NCBI GenBank assembly: GCA_022496805.1
Contig: CM040088.1
Coordinates: 4,526,001 to 4,590,000 of the forward strand
Direction of reading: 5' to 3'
Length of the DNA stretch: 64,000 bases
Origin: Pohlia nutans
Taxonomy: Eukaryota > Streptophyta > Bryopsida > Bryales > Mniaceae
Shown: piece by piece, positions 55,076 through 64,000 of the stretch
Position numbering within the stretch: position 1 is the stretch's first letter
Layout of the letters: each line of letters begins with the position of its first letter
Notes under the pieces: generated by a model
Told to the model about the DNA's origin: nothing
Seen by the model: the letters and a program-made list of their open reading frames with translations, nothing else
Database searches by the model: none
Made by a program: the position numbers and the translations under genes

Positions 55076-55325
55076 CCCCCAATGAAATGATGTGGGATAT
55101 TCCACATCACATCAGTAGCTAATGGGGGCACGTGGCATTAAGCAAGAGCAATCAACCATGGTGAGCAGTAATCAAAAGCACTCACTCAATCACAATTCAA
55201 CAGTGTTTTGTAATTTTTTATTTGATTCAATAGTCCATTCAATTACAAAACACTGGTCACTCCATATATAAAGGTGGATGAAACTAAAAGGCAGCCTCTT
55301 GGAAGGCTACTGAATGTTATGTTTT
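55076..55325. repeat. Inverted repeat outside the CACTA element, right side
   Basis: Contains the inverse of the left flank (ATGAAATGATGTGGGATATT at 55083 onward, then CCACATC) and AAGGCTACTGAATGTTAT near 55300. Its own central part has a hairpin around CAGTGTTTTGTAATT and AATTACAAAACACTG (55192 and 55232). Confidence 0.55.
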
Positions 55326-55420
55326 GAGAATGTTTTCATTTGAAATTGTGAGGAATGAGAGTATATAAGTGGGACTAGTGTAGTAAAGAGTCCCCCATAA
55401 TAGACACACATTCAGTTTTC

Positions 55421-55908
55421 TTAGCCCCTAAACGTCCAACCGTCCAAAAAGTGGACGCTGTACAGAATCAAACACGGTTTTCTCATCCGTCATTGACTTT
55501 TTGGAGTGTGGATTTTTTACTATATATTTTATGGGAAGTTAGCTTCATACATGTGTGATCCAATTAGAAAGGGGATGATTTGTGAAATTTCTATACATCA
55601 TTTCATGTTGTAGTGATTCACGCAAAATTTAGAAGATTTTCGCGTAACAATGTTCTTTAAAAAGTCAACTCATAAAATTAAGCAACCAAAAAATCTCCAA
55701 AAATCACTACACTTAGAGTATTACATTTCAACCAATCTCAACAAATTTCATGTACAAATTGTCAATATCTTATTTGTAATCAAATTACAAAAGAATTTTG
55801 AATTTTAAGTTTCAAATTTTATACAAAAATATTGGTGATAGCAATCATAGATCTAACCATACGGATAGAATCAAAATCTGGAGAGGGGTGAAGATGTTTA
55901 AGAGTTAA
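55421..55908 (+). mobile_element. piggyBac-type MITE, family A copy 3
   Basis: The left end TTAGCCCCTAAACGTCCAAC matches the piggyBac terminus TTAACCCCTAAGCGTCC at 15 of 17 positions; the right end is GATGTTTAAGAGTTAA. A short internal deletion removed part of the family consensus near the right end. 488 bp. Confidence 0.8.
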
Positions 55909-55979
55909 AGGTGCAAAAATGAAGTTCTGTAAATTGTTCCTACAAATGTTTTCAAGGCATACGTTCTATGGGCCCTTTA

Positions 55980-56559
55980 TTAACCCCTAACTGCCTAAGT
56001 ATCCATTTTTTTGGACGATGTACAGATTTCATCCAAAATTTCTCATCCGTCATGCACTTTTTGCAGTGTGGAATTTTTACTGTAGATTCTATGGGAAGTT
56101 AGCTTCATGCATATGTGATCCGATTAGAAAGGGGATGATTTGTGAAATTTTTATGCCTCATTTCATGTTGTAGTAATTCACCCAAAATTTCAAAGATCTC
56201 AGTGTAAAAAAGTGCTCTAAAAAAAGTCAACTCATAAAATTAAGCAACAAAAAAATCTCCAAAAATCAGTACACTTAGAGTATTACATTTCAACCAATCA
56301 CAATGATTTTCATCCGTAGATTGTCAATATCTTATTCGTAATTGAATTACAAAATAATTTTGAATTTCACGTTTCAAATTTTATACAAAATTATTGGTAA
56401 TAGCAATCATAGATCTAACCGTATGGATAGAATCTAAATTTCATAACGTACAACTTTTATTCATATATCAAGTTCAAAATATCCTTCTAGGTTGCATTTT
56501 GTAATGCATCTTTGCAAAATTGCTGAATTTAGAGAGGGCTCTAGGCATTTAGGGGTTAA
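55980..56559 (+). mobile_element. piggyBac-type MITE, family A copy 4 (most complete)
   Basis: TTAA at both ends (55980-55983 and 56556-56559), with TTAACCCCTAACTGCCTAAG at the left and TAGGCATTTAGGGGTTAA at the right. 580 bp, same orientation as the other three copies and only 71 bp from copy 3. Confidence 0.85.
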
Positions 56560-57780
56560 AAGTTGTTCCAGATTTTGAGATTGTATAGGCCCTCAAATTT
56601 TCATGCTGGTTGGCCCCTATGATCCCAAAATAGAATTCAACATTTCCAAAAATAGCCCATACAACCTCTAAAATAGAAAAATAAAAACTTTGCCTCTAGG
56701 CTCTTATTCTTGAAAATGTTCGTAAAAATAGTAAATGTACATCTCAAATGTGGCTTGTCATGTAAAAACACTAGTTATCGCATTGTTTTTGTGTGTATGG
56801 ATGTCATGCCATATTCGCACATGTCATGTGCATTCTGCGTATTAAATTAGTGTGAAAACAATACCTATCAATAATGTACAATTTTTGTATCGTTATCAAT
56901 GTGATTGTTATGCATTTTGGATCACATTTGTACGATTAAAGTACATAAACCATACGTTTTCAGCCCGATTTTTAGTAAACATTCAAGTAAATTTTATAAC
57001 AACAGTATTTTGTACATCAAATGTGTAGTATTATGTGCGAATATAACACGAACCTATGAAATATAGCACAAATGTGTTGTATTCGCACAAACCTATGATC
57101 CTTGTAAATAAGAGATGTAGATCCTCTAAAGATGCTTGCTCCCATAGCTAAAGTCGACTAGATAACATTTGACAACGGAGAATGGAATAGAGAGGATGGA
57201 AAAGGTTATTGGACTCAATATCAACCTCTTCTATTGAATCACAAATATCTACTAGATGTACTTTTTGTTGAACTATAGGATTTTTATGCAATAGTAATGG
57301 TATAAGAATTAACCATATTTTGACCCACCAACTGGAACACTCCAAAGTTGTCTTGAAAATACACCTTGGCACTATATAAAATTAGCCATAGAATGTCAAG
57401 AACAAAGTACTTCATTGCTTTGGTTTATCGGTGGATTTTAGATTATATTAAGAGGAAAAATGTTAAATGTTGAGTGCTATCAACAATGGAATGGAAAGTA
57501 CCAAAGTGTCAAGTATTTTAAAACCCTTTCATTTCTCAGTTTTTTAAATTAGAGGCAAATGATGCTACTATTTGGACAATATGAAGACGAACCTCTAATT
57601 AGACAAAGTTTAGCTCTCAATGGTAAAAAAGTTTACCAACCTCTTTGGTATGGGTGTCTTACAACTTCCAACATTCACAAGAAAAAAGAAAAGAAAAAAA
57701 AAGAAGATAAATCTTCATGTCCCAAGATACAAGAGTCCTGCAATTTGTTGTCAATGTCCCATGTATCAAATAGTTTGCAA
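56560..57780. other. No gene seen
   Basis: AT-rich. An ORF on the minus strand at 57148-57372 has plausible composition but no domain and no partner exon. Around 57690 there is an AAGAAAAAAGAAAAG purine run. Confidence 0.35.
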
Positions 57781-57943
57781 CACTAGTAGGAATTCAGTCC
57801 TTCGTAACTTGTCTTTTGTGACTCAAATCATCCTTTAAGACTCAATTTTTTTTTTAATTGAGTCATAAAGGACCATTATAGTAACAAAATACCAGTCACA
57901 AACACAAACTCATACAACACAAATGACCAAATTTCTACTAATG
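57781..57943. mobile_element. Palindromic CACTA-type MITE, family B copy 4
   Basis: CACTAGTAGGAATTCAGTCC at the left and ATTTCTACTAATG at the right, with the flanking trinucleotide CAA duplicated (57778-57780 and 57944-57946). The central arms are GTGACTCAAATCATCCTTTA-like. This copy establishes the 3-bp target duplication for family B. Confidence 0.8.
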
Positions 57944-57946
57944 CAA

Positions 57947-59519
57947 ATTGTACCCTCCATATGTCAAGTTGTAGTCTTTGGAGCACGTAGTATTTTCTCG
58001 TGGTTGAAAGAATTGTTGAAAAATGCAAGTGCACCATATGGCAAGCTCTCTTCAATGATGAGAACCTCCAATAATGAAAATACCAACTCAAAAACCCACT
58101 ACACTGAAATGGTTATGTATTATGGTATGAAGTATTTATCACAAGACCATACTATTCATCATCACTTGGGATGATCGTGGCATTATAGTATTTGAGTGAT
58201 GTCATAACATTCAATAGCCTTCACTGGCTCTACCTTGCTCTTGAGGAGAATGTGCAACATATTCTTCATTATCATCCAAGAACAATCAGTAGCTACCCCA
58301 TGTTTTCTTACAGATGGAGGTTTTGGAAAACTAAAAGGGAAGGTAACCATGCATGGTCTCTGCTCACACATCCCCACATGTATGTCCCTCACTTTCAAAG
58401 AGAGCAACATTATTTATAAGTAATAATACTTTAATCCAAGAATGTTATGGGTATGGCTAACCACTAGAAAATGGGCAATCAGAATTTAAAAATTCCTTGA
58501 ACAATGCACCACTTCTTTTGTCCCTCCATTGACAATGGTTTATGACCTTCCTACTTCCTTCTCCACCCTCCCCACTCTCTGAAAAATGAAAAATAAAGGG
58601 CTACACTTAATGCACTACATGGATGGAAATCACATGATGCATTACAAATCACTAGATGGATGAGAAGACAGAGTGGCTGAATGCTACTGAATGTTATGGA
58701 TGTGTAGTGGTGTTGTTGATAGATTGGACTTTCTAATTTTCACAATTGCCGATAAATGATCACCCATACTAAATAACTATTTCAATCAGTGATCAACTGA
58801 ACACGGACCATTTTCTCTTATGCACTTTCGTGAAAGCAATGAGCACCACAGGATCTTTTCAGCCAAGATATTGGAAATTCTCGCCTACGAACATCGAACG
58901 CAACCACGGTGGGAACATTCCCAGCACGAGGTACTGTACTGTACAGTAGCATATACTTCCATGAATGTACAATACAAAATGCTCCCTGTTTACAGATGAG
59001 GAAAATACCCAGAACTAGCCGTATTGCTGGTAACGACTTATTCAAATGTGCGAGGCAGAAATCATGCTCTATGTCTACGACAGTCATGGCTTATTGAAAT
59101 GGTTTTTTTGGTTGGAATCTGTATAATATCCGACCAGAGAACACGGTAATGAAGAAGCTGGGATACCGAATCGGCATCTTTGTTGATGTCGATGGCTTTG
59201 CAAGTGGCGCAGTTTGCACAGCCGTGTTGGAGCATGATTCTGGACAAGACTCGGTCAGTTGGTACTCTTGTACTGTAGTACTCCCCTTTGCTAGCTTTTG
59301 TTCAGCCTTTCATTGACAAGGTGCGCAATTACACGTAGAAAAATTCTTCTCGTCAAACTAGGCTCCGAACATTCGGCTATGCAGCTGCATGGAAATGCCA
59401 ATCCCATTTGCTATTCATGTACAATTTAAAAAACAATGGTGAGATGAAGAATATGACACATTGCTCCTGAAGAATAATAATGCTTTTTCTTGATAGAGAA
59501 AAGAAAGAGTTAACGCTCA
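57947..59519. other. No supported gene
   Basis: ORFs at 58183-58420 are open on both strands and 58818-59097 likewise; none shows a domain. 58640-58705 has GAATGCTACTGAATGTTATG, related to the outer flank of the CACTA element near 55300. Confidence 0.35.
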
Positions 59520-59568
59520 AACCTCTTTGATATGACCTCTATTGTAATATGACAACATTGTGGAATGT

Positions 59569-59697
59569 CACTACATGGAAACTGGTCGCTTCTAACTGCT
59601 ATTTTGAGTTGGTGAGTGCTTTTGGTCATATAGGACAAGGAAATGATACCTTTTCCACAATTTCAGTGAGTGAGAAGCGACGGGTTTGCTTGTAGTG
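59569..59697. mobile_element. CACTA-type MITE, family E copy 1
   Basis: Starts CACTACATGGAAACTGGTCG and ends CGACGGGTTTGCTTGTAGTG, an imperfect inverted pair. Inner sequence GGTGAGTGCTTTTGGTCATA is shared with copy 2. No matching 3-bp flank. Confidence 0.6.
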
Positions 59698-59838
59698 CGA
59701 GTTGTCTACTTGTCACACTACCATTCTTACATTCAATTAGTGATTATTGTAATATGACCTACTCTAAAACAACATTGTAATATGACGGTCTGCTCTACAA
59801 TAACATTGTAGAATGTTATGCTCTAAAACAACATTGTA

Positions 59839-60046
59839 CACTACAAGGAGAAGTCATCGCTTTTCACTCCTTTTGTGAGTCAAACGGCACCACTTCGCAC
59901 TCACCAATATTTTGGTTAAAATATTTTGGATATACAATATTTTGGATTTGGTGAGTGCGATTTGTCACGTAGGACAAGCGTGTACAGTGAAAAGCAACAA
60001 TGAAGAGAATCCTCCAGAGTGAGAAACGACGCCTCTGCTTGTAATG
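59839..60046. mobile_element. CACTA-type MITE, family E copy 2
   Basis: Starts CACTACAAGGAGAAGTCATC, ends CGACGCCTCTGCTTGTAATG, with GTA duplicated on both sides (59836-59838 and 60047-60049). Inner inverted blocks TCGCACTCACC-like and GGTGAGTGCG flank an ATATTTTGG-rich loop. Confidence 0.75.
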
Positions 60047-60180
60047 GTAGACTATCCTCCTCTAAAACAACATTGTAATATGACCTTCTCTAAAACAACA
60101 TTGTAGACTATCTTGCTCTAAAACAACATTGTAATATGACTGTCTCTACAACAACATTGTAGAATGTCCTGCATACTTGT

Positions 60181-61251
60181 CACACATTCAAACAATATAT
60201 TCCATAGTGATTGATTTGGGACCCAAGGCAGGGTATAGAATTCAGCCACAAGCAATGTGCACATCCGTATAGTACAAATCCTGCTAGACTGGAGGGCCAG
60301 TAGAGGTGTATGGCTCTACAATACATATGCGATTCCACGGTCTCTTTATAAAAAAAGAAGACAACTGGCACGGTCTTGCATTATAGAGTCACACACCCTT
60401 GCTGAACCTCCAGCCTTATTATATATCCTCGGGCTTCACATTCACATGTCTGTCTGGTCCCCTGCATCGAAACCAACAACAAGCCCTAGGTTTACAAATT
60501 CCGAATCTGAAGACAAAAAACATCGAGATTTCTCAATCTAGAATGTCTAGACTACCCGAACAAGGAATGTCTCATCAAAAAACCGTGAGTCATCAAATTG
60601 TAACTTACTTGGTTTCAGAGCCAAATGAATGAGCAAATCCCACGAGGTTTTTTGTGGCAGAGCGGATTGATCTTTGACTTGAGCAACAGGAGGCACCACA
60701 GAGGTGTATGACTCTACAACCACGTTGCAAATTTCGGTGCGCTTCGGGACGTAGGGTCATTCACCCCTGTTGTGACAACATGTTGGAAAAATAGAAACCA
60801 CAGAGCTGAATGAGCTCCCAGATCTGAGACTCCGAAAGCATCAAAACTGTGCAGATTTGAATTCCGGCAACCCAAAAAAGAAGCCAGTGAGAGAATGATC
60901 ACATTCAGAGATGCGAAACTGCAGGGAAATTGCCTATAAGAGCCACCTACTCCGACTAATAAGTTAGTGCATTCAATAGCTCATACAATCCGAGAACAAT
61001 CCAGGGTCAAGAGCTTCAACCACACGTTGCAACAGATCAACACATTGGCACTGACAGTTCGAAAAGTAATGAAGACGACAAGAGCAAGCTCACAGTAGCC
61101 AAAGACTGGAAGGGATACAAAAAGCGGAATCCGGTTAGTATGCATTCAATAGCGTGAAGGATGATGGAACAAATGGAAAGGAGATGGATATCTATATACC
61201 CTGGGCCTAGATACCTGATGACGTCACACGCCACGGTGCTTACAGGAATTA
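60181..61251. other. No supported gene
   Basis: ORFs at 60257-60541 and 60714-61234 have no recognisable domain and no splice-linked neighbours. Possible distal promoter or decayed element DNA. Confidence 0.35.
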
Positions 61252-61825
61252 GGGCTTGTTTACACCAAGGAAGTTTGGGTTGGAGCCCAAAGAGGTGGAG
61301 GGCTTTGATTGGAAGGTAGGCATGGTACCTCGCTTTTGGGTTTACACCAAATCAAAGTTGGGTTGTAGCTCAAATTTTTTTCAGTGGATGAAAATCCTTG
61401 CTGGAATCCTAGTTGGCCGAAATGAATAGTGATTTCCTGGACCTACGGGTAGTTTTTGTTGGGAAGGTCTCGGAGGTACCCAACCCCGAATTCCAGGAGG
61501 AAATTCAGGGAATTTTTTTTCGGTCATTCATATATATTTGTTTATTGATTGTTTCTAGGATGTTTTTGGCCTGATTTTTTTTTGAGGATTTTTTTTGTTT
61601 GCACTATTACCGTTAGGTGGAAGTTACCGTTTACTACCATAGGTAGAAATTACCGTAGGAAGTGCAACGTCTCATTCTTTTGGAGCTTAAAATACAATTT
61701 TTTTTTGGAGTTTGTAATTGTTGATTGAAAAGGAGAAGGCATTTGCTCACTTCTTCACCTCTTTAGATTGCTTGTGTATTGTGGTTGTTGTGTTTTTCTC
61801 ATTTTTTTTTCTAATTAGTTGTGCA

Positions 61826-63334
61826 ATGGAAGGGGGGTATGCTCAAGTTGTTGAGTCAAGTGAGCCTCAAATTTATAGTCAGAATTCAGCTTGGATGATG
61901 AGCTCCTCTTCTATTCCTCAATTTCAGACCCACGGTCCATCATTGAAAGTTCCAAGTGCATTTCAAAATGTGGGCAATAGTTTCTCTCAATCTCCGTATG
62001 TTAGATTGCCGTATAGTGACAATGAGGTGCAAGAAGTTGGATATCAACCTCCATCTCAAATTTCTTCACACAATCAACAATTTTTACAGTCTTCCAATTT
62101 TTTGCAGCCACCATTTTTCTCACAGCCCAAGGTTTTTAGGGATGTTGGCAAGAGTGTATTGCTAGAAGTGAAGAAGGAAGGAGAATCGAAGGTTGTTCCT
62201 AAGAAGCGAGGTAGAGGTCCAACAAAGTCCAAAGGAGGGGAGAAGGAAGCAAAGAAGAGCAAGAAATTTGAAGAGAAGGCATGTTTTGAAGAAGGTGAGA
62301 AGGATGACAATGATGAGAGCTTACACTGGAAAGATGAAGAAGTAGAGACATTGATTGCTGTGCGTGGAGAATTGGCCCAAGAATTTTCGAAAGCAGCCAA
62401 AAAACAAGGTATGTGCTCAATTTATAGATTACAGCTTCAATATTTAGAAATATTGATGATTTTTTTACTTAGTGCAAAATGTTTGTCCAAAACCGAGGTG
62501 CCTTTTGGTGCCTTTGCCTTCGCCTAACGGGCTGAAAAGGGCCAATTGGGCCCCGTATGAGGCCCCCCCTTTCCCCCCCATTAAATCTTTAGACTAGTCG
62601 CGGCTTGGGCAAAAGCAAGCCACCGTCCGGGTTTGAACCGGGGACCTCTTGCCTCCAAGTGGGCACCCAAGGTTCATCCACCTAACTCAATACTCTTCTC
62701 ACATCCCAATGTACAATCAATGCATAATTCCATTCTTATTTGATTTTTCAGTGAGGTTGTATGTGCTGGAATGTAAATTTCATTGCCACTTAGAGGCCTT
62801 TAGAGTGTTCTTTTCTTGTTTTTTCATCTTTCAAATGTTTATGAAGTATGTGTGTTATTCAATAAGCATTCTAAACATGTGGTGAATGTAAATTTTGAAG
62901 GTCAAAATGCATGGTTGAAGGTTGAAGCTCGTATGGCAGCATCAATTCGAGGATGTTCTCGAACCGCTATAGCTTGCAAGAAGAAATACGGAGGTATTCT
63001 CACCCAATACAGGAATGATAAGCGGCATGATGAGGTTTCAGGCAATGACCGCCATGAGCATTCTAAATGGTTTGAACAAATGGATTTGTGGAATGGAACA
63101 AGAGCAAGCGTAAGTAACCAAATTCCAGCAAGTGCTCAAGAGAGTATTCAAGAGTCACCTACACCTGAGAAATCTGTTCAAATAGGTGAAAAAAAAACCA
63201 AGGCAGATAGACTAGAAGGATTTCTAGAATCCGTAGTGAAAAATAGCACAGACATGATTGAGAGCTTCAAATCTACTTCTACATTGCTTAGTATGATGGA
63301 AGCTCACATGGCAGCTTTAGTAAATAAATTCTAA
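61826..63334 (+). CDS. PIF/Harbinger MYB/SANT-like DNA-binding protein
   Basis: This is the second protein that PIF/Harbinger elements need to move the transposase into the nucleus and onto the element ends. Exon 1 is 61826-62408 and exon 2 is 62901-63334; the intron (GTATGT to TTGAAG) is in phase and the product is 338 residues. The N-terminal half is Ser/Gln/Pro-rich, then a basic stretch (VPKKRGRGPTKSKGGEKEAK) that can serve as nuclear signal. The trihelix/SANT-like domain spans the splice: LHWKDEEVETLIAVRGEL, then WLKVEARMAASIRGCSRTAI and CKKKYGGILTQYRN. The C-terminus is probably a coiled region. An upstream in-frame Met at 61718 exists, but it adds a hydrophobic run and is less likely. 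The frame is undamaged. Confidence 0.8.
62525..62700 (-). mobile_element. SINE in the intron of the MYB/SANT-like gene
   Basis: On the minus strand GAGTTAGGTGGATGAACCTT is an A-box-like start and CCCCGGTTCAAACCCGG contains a perfect B box. A GC-rich body (GACGGTGGCTTGCTTTTGCC; GGGGCCCAATTGGCCC) follows. The inserted GC-rich block contrasts with the AT-rich intron. No cloverleaf with a proper acceptor stem. Confidence 0.65.
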
Positions 63335-63339
63335 GACTA

Positions 63340-64000
63340 TTACATACTCATATCACTATCCGTATCATCAAAAACAATTGTAGAATTTTTTTGCAAGTGA
63401 TATTTCCATAGGGCTTTGGCTATGGACACATGTGAATCAGTTGCTTCTTGAAGTAAAATGGATTCTTCTTCATCTTCTTTGATCAAAAAAAGGTTTTCAG
63501 CCTCTCCATAATCCTCTTCCGCAATTGTAATTGGTTCTTTTCTTCCAATTCCTATCCTTCTTCTCACTTCAGCAATTGCAGTCCTCTCTCCCCTCAATTC
63601 TTGTCCAGCTGCTATTTGTCCTTCAATTTCTCTTCTTTCCAAATCTTCTTCAGCAACTTTGATCCATTCCCGATCAAACACATCTGCCGAGATAATGCAA
63701 ATATTGTGTAAAATAATACAACTAGCAACCACGTCCGGCACATATTTCAATGGACATTCCATACGCTTCATAATGATCCTCCACCTACACTTCAAAATTC
63801 CAAAAGCTCGCTCCACGCACATACGAGTAGAACTTTGAATGAAGTTCCAATGCGCTTTATATGCCGGAAGAGAAACATCCACTCCTCCTTTGAAAGGACA
63901 ATAAATCCATGGCCTTACAGGATAAGCGGCATCTCCAATCAGCTTGTAAGGTAGTAATTTTCCCTCAATGCATTTTCTACCCACTTTTGTAAGTTTAAAA
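63340..64000 (-). CDS. PIF/Harbinger DDE transposase, C-terminal part (gene runs off the window)
   Basis: The frame is open from the window edge to a stop at 63340-63342; it starts outside. Visible motifs of the DDE_Tnp_4 family are LIGDAAYPVRPWIYCPFKGG (second catalytic Asp), HWNFIQSSTRMCVERAFGIL (catalytic Glu in VERAFG) with KCRWRII following, and CIILHNICI. The first catalytic Asp lies outside. An acidic tail ends with DDTDSDMSM. The codon at 63984 is GTG and the frame continues upstream of it, so it is not the start. Its stop lies five bases from the stop of the convergent MYB/SANT-like gene. Confidence 0.88.
   Translation of the reverse strand, partial: FKLTKVGRKCIEGKLLPYKLIGDAAYPVRPWIYCPFKGGVDVSLPAYKAHWNFIQSSTRMCVERAFGILKCRWRIIMKRMECPLKYVPDVVASCIILHNICIISADVFDREWIKVAEEDLERREIEGQIAAGQELRGERTAIAEVRRRIGIGRKEPITIAEEDYGEAENLFLIKEDEEESILLQEATDSHVSIAKALWKYHLQKNSTIVFDDTDSDMSM

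Larger units (their letters stand above)
59520..60180. repeat. Cluster of AACATTGTA(A/G)(T/A)ATG repeats with two MITEs
   Basis: CTCTAAAACAACATTGTAAT and variants (ACAACATTGTAGAATGTC) occur at least nine times between 59540 and 60165, before, between and after two short CACTA-type MITEs (59569-59697 and 59839-60046). The motif ACATTGTA.TATGAC is partly self-complementary. Confidence 0.7.
61252..64000. mobile_element. PIF/Harbinger transposon, left part
   Basis: The left end is GGGCTTGTTTACACCA directly after TTA (61249-61251), the target-site type of the PIF/Harbinger superfamily. The element carries the two genes expected: a MYB/SANT-like gene on the plus strand (61826-63334) and, convergent with it with five bases between their stops, a DDE transposase gene on the minus strand that runs off the window. 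A diverged internal copy of the end (GGGTTTACACCAAATC) lies near 61338. The right end is outside. Confidence 0.8.

Noticed and set aside
54366..55090. ORFs on both strands of 115-153 codons
   Set aside because: They cross the right subterminal motifs and terminal repeat of the CACTA element; no domain, and both strands are open.

Overview
This is eukaryotic nuclear DNA, almost certainly from a land plant or close streptophyte relative. It holds one clearly intact host gene, a 19-exon aconitase whose spliced product (987 residues) aligns along its whole length with plant aconitases. It also holds a plant-type formin fragment and PIF/Harbinger and CACTA transposons of plant type. An intact DD34E Tc1-like element and a piggyBac element are not typical of flowering plants, so a fern, lycophyte, bryophyte or streptophyte alga seems more likely. 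That lineage call is inference.

Layout. 1-225: end of a piggyBac-related non-autonomous element. 1042-3161: complete Tc1-like element with TA duplications, perfect 28-bp terminal repeats, an intact transposase and a second small ORF. 3.2-14.5 kb: AT-rich DNA with a fold-back element, a palindromic CACTA-type MITE and a 2.7-kb inverted-repeat unit carrying a SINE. 14.5-18.8 kb: about 30 units of a roughly 60-bp palindromic satellite, interrupted by a captured formin fragment (FH1 plus the start of FH2, with an intron boundary retained). 18.8-24.7 kb: a nested stack in which a piggyBac element sits in a palindromic MITE and its transposase gene is itself split by another CACTA-type MITE; removing that MITE restores the reading frame. 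26.1-27.5 kb: another piggyBac-related element and a hairpin MITE. 28.3-35.4 kb: aconitase. 36-43.4 kb: MITEs, two MLH3-like exons, a Gypsy-like integrase remnant and unassigned exon-like pieces. 45.8-55.1 kb: a 9.3-kb CACTA element made largely of GATGTC-type subterminal repeats and containing a 38-bp minisatellite. 55.4-61.2 kb: more piggyBac-type and CACTA-type MITEs. 61.25 kb to the window end: the left part of a PIF/Harbinger element with a MYB/SANT-like gene and the end of the transposase gene.

How it fits together. The aconitase is a housekeeping enzyme (citrate to isocitrate) in an otherwise transposon-filled region. Nearly all of the rest can be read as DNA transposons and derivatives: one Tc1, one piggyBac plus at least seven short relatives sharing its TTAACCC ends, CACTA and its MITEs, and PIF/Harbinger. 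The clearest unusual signals are the palindromic satellite with its captured formin exon, the frame-preserving MITE split of the piggyBac transposase, the second ORF of the Tc1 element, and the very large subterminal arrays of the CACTA element.
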